Shown here in pieces: positions 34,947 through 43,559 of a stretch of 64,000 nucleotides of DNA. This stretch comes from Pseudosulfitobacter sp. DSM 107133 (lineage in GTDB: Bacteria; Pseudomonadota; Alphaproteobacteria; Rhodobacterales; Rhodobacteraceae), in NCBI RefSeq assembly GCF_022788695.1, contig NZ_CP085159.1, positions 1-64,000 on the forward strand, given 5' to 3'. Positions within the stretch are counted from its first letter, which is position 1; each line of letters begins with the position of its first letter. The position numbers and the translations under genes were made by a program. A model generated the notes under the pieces. The model saw only the letters and a list, made by a program, of their open reading frames with translations. It was not told the DNA's origin and did not search any database.

Positions 34947-36955
34947 GCGCCTCCATGGGAAAAGCGCGGATCGCAACCGGCGTCTTGCTGGTGACGCTGG
35001 TGACCGGGGCGATGGGCTATACCATCGCCTCGGCGGTGCTGACCTACCAGGACCTTGGTTTCGGGGCCGAGATCGACTTTGCCTATATCGCGCAGAACTA
35101 TCTGGCGATCCGCGATCGCCGCCCCGAAGATGCCCAGCTCATCCACCTGATCGTCGGCAGCTTCGCCGCCGCTGGCATGATGCTGAGCCTCGCCCTCTCG
35201 GGGTCCGCCCTGACACGCTTTGGCCAGACCCATTGGCAGACCGCGCGCGAGATGAAGGCCAACGGGTTCTTCGGGGCGCCCGGCACCGGGTTCATCCTCG
35301 GCAAGCTGGGGCCGCCGGGCTCCCGCGCCAATTACATTTGCTCGAAGGTTTTCCCGCATGCGCTGATCGTGGCGCCCACGGGCCGCGGCAAGACCACGGG
35401 CTTTGTCATTCCGAACCTGCTGACCTGGCAAGGCTCCGCCGTGACGCTCGATGTGAAGGGGGAATGTTTCGAGGCAACGGCCCGGCACCGCGCAGACCAA
35501 GGCGACAAGGTCTATCGCTTTGCCCCCACCGATTGGGAGGGCAAGCGCACGCATCGTTACAACCCGCTCCTGCGCATCTATCAACTGAAAGATTCCGCGC
35601 GCCAGCAGATGGAATTGCAGCTCCTGGCGACGCTCTTCCTGCAGAGCGACAATGACCGGGTGCAGGGCCTGCTCAAAGGCGGGATCGATCTCTTTGTGGC
35701 AGCAGGCCTGCTGGCCTTCCAGCGCAAGCGTCCGACCTTGGGCGAGATCTACCGCATCGCGGCCTCGGGCGGGAACAAGCAGAAGGAGTATTTCGCGCGG
35801 GGCCACGAGGTCGACAACAGGGCGGCCAAGCTGATCTTCACGCGGCTGGCGTCGACCAACAATGACACGCTGACCTCCTATGTCTCGCTCCTGATGACCT
35901 CGGGGCTCGATCAATGGCAGAACCCCGCGATCGATGAGGCGACGGCGGTGTCGGACTTTGATTTCCGCACGATCCGCAAGAAGCCCTTTTCGGTCTATCT
36001 CGTGGTCCAGCCGCTGATGGTGAAGCCGCTCGCGCCGCTGATCCGGCTCTTCTTCTCTGATCTTCTCTCGGCAATGCAGGAAAAGGATCCCGGGCCAGAC
36101 GAGCCGTGGCCAGTGATGATCATGCTCGACGAGTTCAACCGTCTCGGCAAGATGCCCATCGTGGTCGAGAGCATCGAGACCCTGCGGACCTATCGCGGCC
36201 ATTTGGCCGTGGTCACCCAAACCATCCCCGCCCTCGATGAAATCTATGGCGAGAACACCCGCCGCGCCCTGCAGGGCAACGCGGGCGTGAAACTCTATCT
36301 CACGCCCTCGGATGAAAAAACCGTCGAGGAGCTGAGCAAGGCGGTCGGCAAGACCACGAAGACCGTCATCACGCGCTCCCAGTCCATCGGCAAGAACCCC
36401 TTCGAGGGCCGTAGCCAGTCCACGCGGACTGAAGAAAGCTCGTTGTTGCCCGAAGATGAGGCGCGCCGTCTACCGCTCGATGAGATTGTCATGGTCATCG
36501 ATGCCCAGATGCCGGTCCGTGCAAAGCGGATCCAATATTTTGACGATCGGCTGTTCAAGGCGATCCACGCGGCGCAAACGGGGGAGTTGCCGTTTCCGGA
36601 GCCTGGGGGAGGTGGGTCGCAGGGCACGCTGCCGCTGAGTATGCGCGCCATGCCGATGGCGCCGCCGCCGGATGGGCCAGGGGGAACAGAAGCCGATGTG
36701 GAGAGGGCAAGCCTGGCTGGCGATGGTCAACCGTCAGGCCAAGCCGACGCCGCTCCAAAGAAGACCGCGCCTATCGTTCAAGCCGTCATCGCCGAGAAAC
36801 AGCGTCAGATGGAGATGGATTTTGGAAGCCAGGTCGTGGATGCTGAAGCTGCGAGCGTCGTTGATGAGGCGCAAATGCGCTCTGCAGTCGATGGCTTGGA
36901 CGACATGGAAGCGATGCTGCGAGAGGAGGATGGTGAAAGGCTGGTTGCGCGATAG
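34943..36955 (+). CDS. virD4: VirD4/TraG coupling protein
   Basis: A 670-residue T4SS coupling ATPase. Two N-terminal membrane segments (about 8-32 and 65-90) anchor it, the Walker A APTGRGKT is at residues 144-151, and Walker B-like VMIMLDEFNRLGK lies near 390-405. The C-terminal tail is low-complexity. The start is either TTG 34943, coupled to the relaxase stop by TTGA, or ATG 34955. It recruits the relaxase-DNA complex to the VirB channel. Confidence 0.92.
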   Translation: MSASMGKARIATGVLLVTLVTGAMGYTIASAVLTYQDLGFGAEIDFAYIAQNYLAIRDRRPEDAQLIHLIVGSFAAAGMMLSLALSGSALTRFGQTHWQTAREMKANGFFGAPGTGFILGKLGPPGSRANYICSKVFPHALIVAPTGRGKTTGFVIPNLLTWQGSAVTLDVKGECFEATARHRADQGDKVYRFAPTDWEGKRTHRYNPLLRIYQLKDSARQQMELQLLATLFLQSDNDRVQGLLKGGIDLFVAAGLLAFQRKRPTLGEIYRIAASGGNKQKEYFARGHEVDNRAAKLIFTRLASTNNDTLTSYVSLLMTSGLDQWQNPAIDEATAVSDFDFRTIRKKPFSVYLVVQPLMVKPLAPLIRLFFSDLLSAMQEKDPGPDEPWPVMIMLDEFNRLGKMPIVVESIETLRTYRGHLAVVTQTIPALDEIYGENTRRALQGNAGVKLYLTPSDEKTVEELSKAVGKTTKTVITRSQSIGKNPFEGRSQSTRTEESSLLPEDEARRLPLDEIVMVIDAQMPVRAKRIQYFDDRLFKAIHAAQTGELPFPEPGGGGSQGTLPLSMRAMPMAPPPDGPGGTEADVERASLAGDGQPSGQADAAPKKTAPIVQAVIAEKQRQMEMDFGSQVVDAEAASVVDEAQMRSAVDGLDDMEAMLREEDGERLVAR

Positions 36956-37110
36956 GGTGGCGGGCATGGCGACCTGCGCGTAGCCTCCGTAACGCTGAAT
37001 GTCACAAACGATGCTTTTTGACGCCGAAAAAAGGGGCTGGTTTGCATGACCGTTCGATCTTTCGCTCGGAACGTCGTGGGCAGGGTCCAGCCATCTCCAC
37101 CTTGTTCAGA

Positions 37111-37617
37111 TTATGCCCCGAGACGGCGCAGCCGCTTGTCGATCTCGGCGGGGGGTAGGAAGACCGCCTCATCCGCCCGCCAGATTTGCAGGGCGGAGAC
37201 AAGAAGCCCGACATCGCAGGCTTCGGCGGCGTGCAGCTCGTCGATGATCCAGAGGATGCCATGAACGCGCACCGCGCGAGCGGTGGCGACCTTGCGTAGA
37301 AGGTTGTCGCCGGTCAGGAGGATGCCGTTTTCCTGGCAGGTTGTCGTCACGAGGGCGAAGCAATCATTGGCCGACAGGCGGCTATGTTCCCGCTTTAGAG
37401 CGAAAACCCGCGCGACTTCTTCCCCCGGCAGATCGTAGGTGGCGAGGCCACCGTCTTCGAGCATCCGCCATTCCTGCGCCGTGAAATCGAGCAGCTCCTC
37501 CTCACGGATGGGCAGGGGCACGATGAAGCGATAGGGCAGCCGCAGCAGCACGTGCAGCAACTCTCCCTTCTTCAAGTCGATCAGACAGGACGCATCATTG
37601 ACGACAACACAGGTCAC
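37111..37617 (-). CDS. PIN-domain protein, partner of ImmA/IrrE regulator
   Basis: A 168-residue PIN-like nuclease: VVVNDASCLIDLKKGELL at the start (first acidic residue), LSANDCFALVTTTCQENGILLTGD in the C-terminal half (acidic pair). It starts at GTG 37617, overlapping the stop of the preceding gene (GTGA), so the two are coupled. This gene pair, an XRE-ImmA/IrrE protein followed by a PIN protein, is seen as a toxin-antitoxin-like unit; which one is the toxin or whether the protease releases it is not known here. Confidence 0.75.
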   Translation of the reverse strand: MTCVVVNDASCLIDLKKGELLHVLLRLPYRFIVPLPIREEELLDFTAQEWRMLEDGGLATYDLPGEEVARVFALKREHSRLSANDCFALVTTTCQENGILLTGDNLLRKVATARAVRVHGILWIIDELHAAEACDVGLLVSALQIWRADEAVFLPPAEIDKRLRRLGA

Positions 37618-38693
37618 TGGTCACGAGGCCCCCTGATGTCGCGTTCGACAACGCTCAAGGGGAGCCCGAGCATCTGCGCCGCCCGCACGGGGGAAATCAT
37701 CTCCTCGCCGAGCGCGCGCCAGACGAGGCGCTCGAAGCGCTGCGGCTTCTCGAAGGCCGCAAAGCCCTCGCCTGGACCGATAGGCTCCGGCTCCTCGCGC
37801 CGCCAGCTTCGCGCATAGGTCTTGAACGCATATTCCACAGCGCTCTTCGACAGGATGCCCACCTGGCCGAGCCGCACGAGCATCGCGGCGGCGGAGACGC
37901 CATAGGTGCGCTTGAGCCGCATGATCTCTATCCAGGTCATGCCGTGACGGTTTCGGCCAGCTTCCTCTTCCAGATGCTCACGCGGAATGAGGAACGCCCC
38001 CGCGAAGCGGTGCATCGAGGGCTCCTTTTTCAGTGCGGCATTGCCGGTTTCGGTGATGATCCGGTGCGCGAGTTCGTGGGCGAGGTTGAAGCGCTTGCGT
38101 TCGACATTGGTGTGCCGCGAGACGACGATCACCTCAGTCGGTGCGCCCTCCGCCCGTTCGACATGACAGGCCAGCCCGTTGATGCGTTCCGGGAGATCGG
38201 CCTCGATGACCTTGAGTCCCTTGTCTTCGAGCAGGGCGGTCATACTCGGGATCGGGTCGATCCCAAGCTGCCACTCGCGCCGCACGTCCCGCGCCTTGGC
38301 GTCGATGGCCTCTTCATCGGCCACCATGTCCACGCGCAGCGCGGCGAAGGGGTCTTCAGCGGGGTGCATATCGAGGATGTCCTCGATGGCGAGATAGTCT
38401 TCGAGCTTCTCGATGACGATGGATTCCGCCATCGCGCGATCCTGCGCCGAGGCGGTCGAGTTCTTTCGCCACTCGACGCTTTCCAGAGCTTCGACCTGAC
38501 CGCCGAGCAGGAAGTCCAGTGACACGCCGAGCGCCTTGCCGAGGCCGACCAGCACTGACGAGGACGGCATCATCTTGTCCGCCTCGTATTTGCTGATGGC
38601 CTGCGCTGACACGCTTGGGGTTACGCGCTCCGCGAGCGCTTGCATGGATAGACCCGCCCTCTTGCGGGCAAGCCTGAGTCTTTGTCCGAACAT
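37614..38693 (-). CDS. XRE regulator fused to ImmA/IrrE metalloprotease
   Basis: A 359-residue protein. Residues 1-65 form an XRE HTH (LRLARKRAGLSMQALAERV and SVSAQAISKYEADK). The middle and C-terminal part is the ImmA/IrrE (DUF955) domain with the zinc motif HELAH near residue 220. The start ATG at 38693 follows GAGAGGATC. It probably represses its own promoter and is inactivated or cleaves a partner on stress. It is divergent to the CBASS operon with a shared 108-bp control region. Confidence 0.88.
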   Translation of the reverse strand: MFGQRLRLARKRAGLSMQALAERVTPSVSAQAISKYEADKMMPSSSVLVGLGKALGVSLDFLLGGQVEALESVEWRKNSTASAQDRAMAESIVIEKLEDYLAIEDILDMHPAEDPFAALRVDMVADEEAIDAKARDVRREWQLGIDPIPSMTALLEDKGLKVIEADLPERINGLACHVERAEGAPTEVIVVSRHTNVERKRFNLAHELAHRIITETGNAALKKEPSMHRFAGAFLIPREHLEEEAGRNRHGMTWIEIMRLKRTYGVSAAAMLVRLGQVGILSKSAVEYAFKTYARSWRREEPEPIGPGEGFAAFEKPQRFERLVWRALGEEMISPVRAAQMLGLPLSVVERDIRGPRDQ

Positions 38694-38721
38694 GATCCTC
38701 TCCCGGCGGTTATTGTTGTGG

Positions 38722-38778
38722 TTGATAAACGCCATTTCTTCCTATATATTTAAACACAAGGTTGTCGCATCGTCAACC
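38722..38778 (+). promoter_or_regulatory. divergent promoter and operator of the CBASS operon
   Basis: On the + strand, -35 TTGATA (38722-38727), 17-bp spacer and -10 TATATT (38745-38750) form a good sigma-70-type promoter. Just downstream is an inverted repeat GGTTGTCG-cat-CGTCAACC (38760-38778, one mismatch) suited to an XRE repressor. Divergent from the XRE-ImmA gene, so one protein could control both sides. Confidence 0.65.
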
Positions 38779-38801
38779 GAAATCGACACGTGAGGCTTGA
38801 A

Positions 38802-39026
38802 ATGTCTAAGAAAAATCAGCATGTTGTGCCGCATGAAAGCGGTTGGGCAGTGAAGGGGGCGGGTAACTCCCGCGCGTCTTCCGTCCACGGCACGCAGCGC
38901 GAGGCCATCACGGCCGCGCGGGAATCCGCCATTCGTCAGGGCAGCGAGATGCTGATCCACGGCGAGAACGGTCGCATCCGCGAGCGCAACACCTATGGCA
39001 AGGACCCGTATCCGCCGAAAGGCTGA
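38802..39026 (+). CDS. DUF2188 protein, first gene of the CBASS operon
   Basis: A 74-residue protein with a complete DUF2188 domain: HVVPHESGWAVKGAGNSRAS, HGTQREAITAARESAIRQG, and LIHGENGRIRERNTYGKDP. The function is unknown. It follows the promoter directly and ends 14 bp before the patatin gene, so it is very likely in the same transcript. The ATG at 38802 follows GTGAGGCTTGAA. Confidence 0.8.
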   Translation: MSKKNQHVVPHESGWAVKGAGNSRASSVHGTQREAITAARESAIRQGSEMLIHGENGRIRERNTYGKDPYPPKG

Positions 39027-39040
39027 AGGGCATAAGCGGA

Positions 39041-40078
39041 ATGGATGTCAGGATGAGCAACGGTGGGAACAACAGGCAGATACGTCGCATCCTCTCCATC
39101 GACGGGGGCGGGATTAAGGGCACGATGCCCGCTGCATTCCTCGCGGGGCTCGAGGAAGATCTGGGCCAGCCCATTGGGCGCTATTTCGATCTCATCGCGG
39201 GCACATCGACGGGTGGCATCATCGCACTCGGCCTTGGCCTCGGCCGCACGGCAAAGGAACTGCTCGAGCTTTACGAGCGTCGCGGGCCTGTCATCTTCGG
39301 TCAGGACAATGCGGATGATGAACCGCTGGGGAGGATACGGCAGGCATGGCGCACCCTCACCGCCACAGGTCGGCACGTCGTCGGTCCAAAGCACGATGCG
39401 GCAATTCTTGCCCGTGAACTCAAGGCCGTTCTCAACAACGATCTGATCGGGCAATCACAGACCCGGTTGGTGATCCCGGCGTGGGATGCCGATCTCCGCA
39501 GCCCTTATATCTACAAGACCGCGCATCACACACGCCTGCAAACCGATTATCGCAAGACTGCGCTTGATGCCGCCCTGGCTACGGCAGCGGCACCTACGTA
39601 TTTCAAGCGACATCGCACTGCTGATGATATTGGCCTGACCGATGGCGGGACATGGGCCAACAATCCCACAGCCATTGCTGTCGTCGAAGCCATCACTCTT
39701 CTGGGGTGGCATCCGTCAGACCTGCGCATTCTGAGCCTGGGGTGTCTGGACGAAGTCTACATGCTGCCCGAAAGTCCAGGGTTTGCCGGACTCGGCCTCA
39801 AAGTCCTCAACCTTTACGCGGATGGGCAATCACATGGCGCCCTCGGCATGGCAAAACTTCTGACGGGACACCCTTACGATGGGGATCGCATCTACCGCAT
39901 TTCGCCGTCTGTCCCGAGCGGGTTTTTTACCTTGGATGACACCACGAAGATCGGCCGCCTCAAGGGCCTCGGTATGTCAGAAGCCCGAAAAGCAAAGCCC
40001 CACCTGACCCCGATCTTTTTCACCCAGCCTGCCGATACCTTCGTGCCGGTCTATCAACTCAAGGAGAAAGCGGCATGA
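39041..40078 (+). CDS. capV: CBASS patatin-like phospholipase effector
   Basis: A 345-residue patatin-fold phospholipase. Motifs: oxyanion glycines GGGIKG near residues 22-27, nucleophile Ser56 in GTSTG, catalytic Asp201 in DGG. In CBASS, CapV is activated by a cyclic dinucleotide made by the adjacent nucleotidyltransferase and degrades the inner membrane of the infected cell. It overlaps the next gene by ATGA. Identification rests on family motifs plus the operon. Confidence 0.92.
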   Translation: MDVRMSNGGNNRQIRRILSIDGGGIKGTMPAAFLAGLEEDLGQPIGRYFDLIAGTSTGGIIALGLGLGRTAKELLELYERRGPVIFGQDNADDEPLGRIRQAWRTLTATGRHVVGPKHDAAILARELKAVLNNDLIGQSQTRLVIPAWDADLRSPYIYKTAHHTRLQTDYRKTALDAALATAAAPTYFKRHRTADDIGLTDGGTWANNPTAIAVVEAITLLGWHPSDLRILSLGCLDEVYMLPESPGFAGLGLKVLNLYADGQSHGALGMAKLLTGHPYDGDRIYRISPSVPSGFFTLDDTTKIGRLKGLGMSEARKAKPHLTPIFFTQPADTFVPVYQLKEKAA

Positions 40079-41274
40079 ATCAGATGTTGCGACAGCCGCT
40101 GACCGACAGTGATATTCGGCGGCGCACGCAGATATTCACCATCCTGGACGAGATAGGCGAGGATCTGGACCTCACCGAAACCCAGTTTGATCGTGCGCGC
40201 CAGAGCTATGGTGCCGTCGGAGACTGGCTGTCCGGTTCAACTGATCCCCTACTCGTCAGTGTTCTGGTCTATCTCCAAGGGTCCAGTGCGCTTGGAACGG
40301 CCGTGAAGCCAATCGGGCGGCGGGAATTCGATGTCGATCTGATCTGCTTTTGTGCAGGTATCGCGTCCGGCATCTCACCAGCGACCCTGAAGGCGGCGGT
40401 TGGAAACCGGCTCAAGGAACACGCCACCTATGTGCGCCTTCTCGAAGAAAAAAAGCGTTGTTGGCGTCTCAACTATGCGGGGGACTTCCACCTCGACCTA
40501 TCCCCGACGATAGCAAACCCGGTCTGCGGCAACCGGGGCGAATTGGTGCCCGACCGGGCTCTGAAGGAATGGCATCCGACAAACCCGCGGGCCTACAAGA
40601 CCCTGTTCGGTGAGCGCGCCGCACTCCGGCCTACCTTTGTGGGCAAGTTTATCGCCATGCAGCGGGACGAGGCGACGGTGGAGCCGTTCCCCGCCCGAGA
40701 AGCAGTGAAAGGCATCCTGCGCCGCATCGTGCAATTGCTCAAACGGCACCGCGACTTTTTTTATCAGAACAACACGCAAGATGTGGCCCCGATTTCCGTT
40801 ATCATTACCACCCTTGCGATGCAGTCCTATGCCTATTGCGTGCGCAACCACGTCTTCCATGACGAAATGGATCTGTTGGTCGAAACGATCCGGATGATGC
40901 CGCACTTCATCGACCGCCCCATTCTGGACGGACGGCGGGGCTATGCCATCCTGAACGAGACAACCAACGGGGAAAACTTCGCCGACAATTGGAACAAGGA
41001 TGAACGCCGAGCACCAGCATTCTATGCGTGGCACGCACAAGCTCTGTCCGACTTTGAAGTCCTTCGCGATGCTGTTGGTCAGGACCGCGTGTCATTGAAC
41101 ATGGAGCGTTCGTTCGGTTCCGGTGTCACCGGACGGGTTCTCGGCAACCGCGTCAATGCGGTGTCGGATGGTCGCAAATCGGGTCTGCTTTCTGTCGCAC
41201 CTGTGGTCGGGCTGACGACATCGAAGGTCGCAGCATCAACGACCGTGCCCACAAATACGTTCTTCGGTGATTGA
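40075..41274 (+). CDS. CD-NTase (cGAS/DncV-like nucleotidyltransferase)
   Basis: A 399-residue cyclic-oligonucleotide synthase. The active-site GS motif QGSS is at 68-71, the metal-binding acids are in EFDVDL (Asp86 and Asp88) and a third is Asp141 in FHLDLSP, as in DncV-type enzymes. It makes the second messenger that activates the patatin effector on phage infection. The exact product cannot be told from the sequence. Coupled on both sides by four-base overlaps. Confidence 0.93.
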   Translation: MNQMLRQPLTDSDIRRRTQIFTILDEIGEDLDLTETQFDRARQSYGAVGDWLSGSTDPLLVSVLVYLQGSSALGTAVKPIGRREFDVDLICFCAGIASGISPATLKAAVGNRLKEHATYVRLLEEKKRCWRLNYAGDFHLDLSPTIANPVCGNRGELVPDRALKEWHPTNPRAYKTLFGERAALRPTFVGKFIAMQRDEATVEPFPAREAVKGILRRIVQLLKRHRDFFYQNNTQDVAPISVIITTLAMQSYAYCVRNHVFHDEMDLLVETIRMMPHFIDRPILDGRRGYAILNETTNGENFADNWNKDERRAPAFYAWHAQALSDFEVLRDAVGQDRVSLNMERSFGSGVTGRVLGNRVNAVSDGRKSGLLSVAPVVGLTTSKVAASTTVPTNTFFGD

Positions 41275-41747
41275 TGATAGGACGAGGCGGGCAATACGAC
41301 CTGACCCTGTCGCAGCAGCTGCTGTTCCTGAAGGCAAGCCCGGCTATCAGTGGTGTGGGGCAGGTCCGCGCAAACAAATTGACATGGCAAGAGCCTATAC
41401 AACCGACCGCCTTGGCGCGCTCCTACCTTGCCACTATCACGCTTCAGCCGGGTCAAACGCCCGGTGTTCAGATAGACGACCCGGATCTGGAGTTGCTGGC
41501 GGCAGGGCGTCCTTTGCCTCACGTCTACAGAGATCCGCTGCGCCTTTGTCTTTATCTTCCAGGTGCCAGGGAATGGGACGCGCGGAAGCGGATCGACCAA
41601 ACCATCATTCCGTGGACTTACCTTTGGCTCTATTATTTCGAAGATTGGCTTTGGTCAGACGACTGGAAAGGTGAAGGGCAACACCCCGGCGAAGAGCCTG
41701 AGCCAGTTGGCAATCGGGCGATGCGCAGGGCCGTGGCACGGTGCTAA
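41274..41747 (+). CDS. stand-alone E2-like protein of short type II CBASS
   Basis: A 157-residue protein whose pattern HVYRDPLRLCLYLPG-AREW and TIIPWTYLWLYYFEDWL ending in GEGQHPG is that of the E2-like family in CBASS. Cys92 in RLCLY is the candidate catalytic residue. In short type II systems a lone E2, without E1 and JAB domains, is thought to conjugate or prime the CD-NTase. The ATG at 41274 overlaps the nucleotidyltransferase stop. Confidence 0.82.
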   Translation: MIGRGGQYDLTLSQQLLFLKASPAISGVGQVRANKLTWQEPIQPTALARSYLATITLQPGQTPGVQIDDPDLELLAAGRPLPHVYRDPLRLCLYLPGAREWDARKRIDQTIIPWTYLWLYYFEDWLWSDDWKGEGQHPGEEPEPVGNRAMRRAVARC

Positions 41748-41883
41748 AATTGTCGATTCCGCCTGTGGCAGAAACGGTCGTGTTTGGCCACGTGCCTTGT
41801 GTCGCGAGGGATCAACCGTTTAGCAATGACAAAAACCCGCGGCGAAACCTTTGCAGTTTTGGCAAGTTTTTGGCACCTGGCTG

Positions 41884-42963
41884 TCACCGCCTGCCCAACC
41901 TACCAAGTCTCGAAAGCTGTGCCAGCATTCGAGCGCCTGTTCCGGTTGCGTCACCCGGACGAGCCGCAGTTGGCCCTCCAGCAGTATTTGGTCGGCTTGG
42001 CAACGCTTGCACGCCAAAGAATTGCCGCGCGCGCAGAGCTGCGTACTCCGCGCCAGTCGCACCTCCGATGGCGTATCGGTTGTAGACTTGCTGGCTTCCT
42101 GCAAGCCCTCGGGCAAAGGCATAGCTACCGCCGAATCCAGCTGAGAGCGCTGGCATCATGATGTTCCCAGAAATGGCTCGAACCAGAAAGGGCGTTGCTA
42201 TGATGAACCCCTTCGCCATCAGCACCATCATGAAGAACGGGATGAGCGCGCCGATGTTGGAGGCGCCTTCCGGGTCGCCCAGCTCGGCAAGTAGGGCGCG
42301 CGAGACACCCGTGATCGTTGCGAACACACCGGCAACGACAATCGGGTACATCGCAAAGGAAATCAGCGCCGAAAGCCAGCGCGCGAAATAATCCTTGGTC
42401 ACTTCAAAGAGGGTCAGGAAGATCATGACCGGCGCAATCCCGATCAGAAGAGCGATCATGAGCCGAGACGCAACGACAATGAATGCCGCCAAACCACCGA
42501 GGATCGAGAGCAGCAGAACGCCAAGGGTGTCCAACAGGGCACCGGCCATCCAGTTCAGTTCAGACCCCGCGGCATTCAGATAATCGCCGAGCGCTGCAAT
42601 CAGGTCGTCGAACTCCTCAGCAAAGGTACCGGACGGACCGGGTGATCCGCCGCCGACAGACGCCACAAGCGATCCTGCAATGCTGTCGATTCCATTCAAG
42701 ATCGCTGCAGCAAGGATGTTGAACTGGACCCAGTTTGTCGCGAAGACACCTATCAACCCCACTTTCACGGCGAGCCAAAAGGCCGTGCGCCCGTCCATCG
42801 CCCGATATTGGTAGATCGTGTTGATGAAAACGAGGATGACAACGAGTGTCGTGCCGAGTACGAGCATCGTTCCGACTGTTGCGGCAACCGCGCCAAATTG
42901 AGTCTCGGCAGCGGTATTGAGATATCCTTCAGCCGTTTCCACGAAGTAGGTGACGACGCTCAT
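41884..42963 (-). CDS. virB6: VirB6 polytopic membrane protein
   Basis: A 359-residue VirB6/TrbL-type inner-membrane protein with about six hydrophobic segments (for example TMLVLGTTLVVILVF, VGLIGVFATNW, LLLSILGGLAAFIVV, ALISFAMYPIVVAGVF, FFMMVLMAKGFI). It forms part of the T4SS channel. It is the last gene of the virB operon, six bases after the small secreted protein. Its stop faces the CBASS operon across a 136-bp gap. Confidence 0.88.
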   Translation of the reverse strand: MSVVTYFVETAEGYLNTAAETQFGAVAATVGTMLVLGTTLVVILVFINTIYQYRAMDGRTAFWLAVKVGLIGVFATNWVQFNILAAAILNGIDSIAGSLVASVGGGSPGPSGTFAEEFDDLIAALGDYLNAAGSELNWMAGALLDTLGVLLLSILGGLAAFIVVASRLMIALLIGIAPVMIFLTLFEVTKDYFARWLSALISFAMYPIVVAGVFATITGVSRALLAELGDPEGASNIGALIPFFMMVLMAKGFIIATPFLVRAISGNIMMPALSAGFGGSYAFARGLAGSQQVYNRYAIGGATGAEYAALRARQFFGVQALPSRPNTAGGPTAARPGDATGTGARMLAQLSRLGRLGRR

Positions 42964-42969
42964 GGAACC

Positions 42970-43374
42970 CTACCAGTTTCCAGCGGCTTGGCAGATTGGC
43001 ATGGCTTCGCGCCGAAGCTCATTTGCCTGCCGTCGGTAATCTGAAGTCGCTTCCACGATGTCCCAGTATTCGGACGAGGCGAAACGCTCGACGTATACGC
43101 GTTCGGCTGCCACCCAAGATGGATACCGCGTGGGACATTCACAGCTTTGGGCTTCAACGATGCGTTGCATACTCTGCGCCCGATAGATTTGTTGGATCAG
43201 CAGCCGTTTGTGGGACTCGCGTATATCGATGTCTTGCATCCACTGTGGCTCTGGAGGCTGGTCAGGACAGACATCAGGCTGATGTTCGAGCGTTGGGACC
43301 AGGTTCCGCTCGGCCACGCCAGCGGTTGGGCAGAGAGCGACGAGCAGGCCTGCCGTTGCAACGACCCGCATCAT
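42970..43374 (-). CDS. small exported protein in the virB operon
   Basis: A 134-residue protein with an N-terminal signal (MRVVATAGLLVALCPTAGVA) and four cysteines after it (VCPDQPPEPQW, SCECPTRY, ICQAAG). Probably periplasmic and disulfide-bonded. Its place between VirB11 and VirB6 suggests a T4SS accessory or entry-exclusion function, but I do not recognise it. Confidence 0.65.
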   Translation of the reverse strand: MMRVVATAGLLVALCPTAGVAERNLVPTLEHQPDVCPDQPPEPQWMQDIDIRESHKRLLIQQIYRAQSMQRIVEAQSCECPTRYPSWVAAERVYVERFASSEYWDIVEATSDYRRQANELRREAMPICQAAGNW

Positions 43375-43559
43375 TCTGAAGCCGCCTTCGTCGCAACAGT
43401 TTCACGCTTCAAGAACGTGGTGTAGCCGTAGTCACCGACCTCGGCGGTGATCACCTCCCAACCTTCTGCGCCACGCTCATTCAAGGCACTTCGCATCGCG
43501 TCGTAGTCCTTTTGTTTCTTCACCTGAAAAGACAGGATGTCATATTCAAAGGTCTTCAT
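43371..43559 (-). CDS. DUF4177-like small protein
   Basis: A 62-residue protein: MKTFEYDILSF, then LNERGAEGWEVITAEVGDYG and FLKRE, the DUF4177 signature. It overlaps virB11 and the following gene by four bases, so it is part of the operon. Its role in secretion is unknown. Confidence 0.7.
   Translation of the reverse strand: MKTFEYDILSFQVKKQKDYDAMRSALNERGAEGWEVITAEVGDYGYTTFLKRETVATKAASE

Noticed and set aside
34300..35655. Open frame of 451 codons on the + strand
   Set aside because: Lies in another frame of the relaxase and virD4 genes; a shadow.
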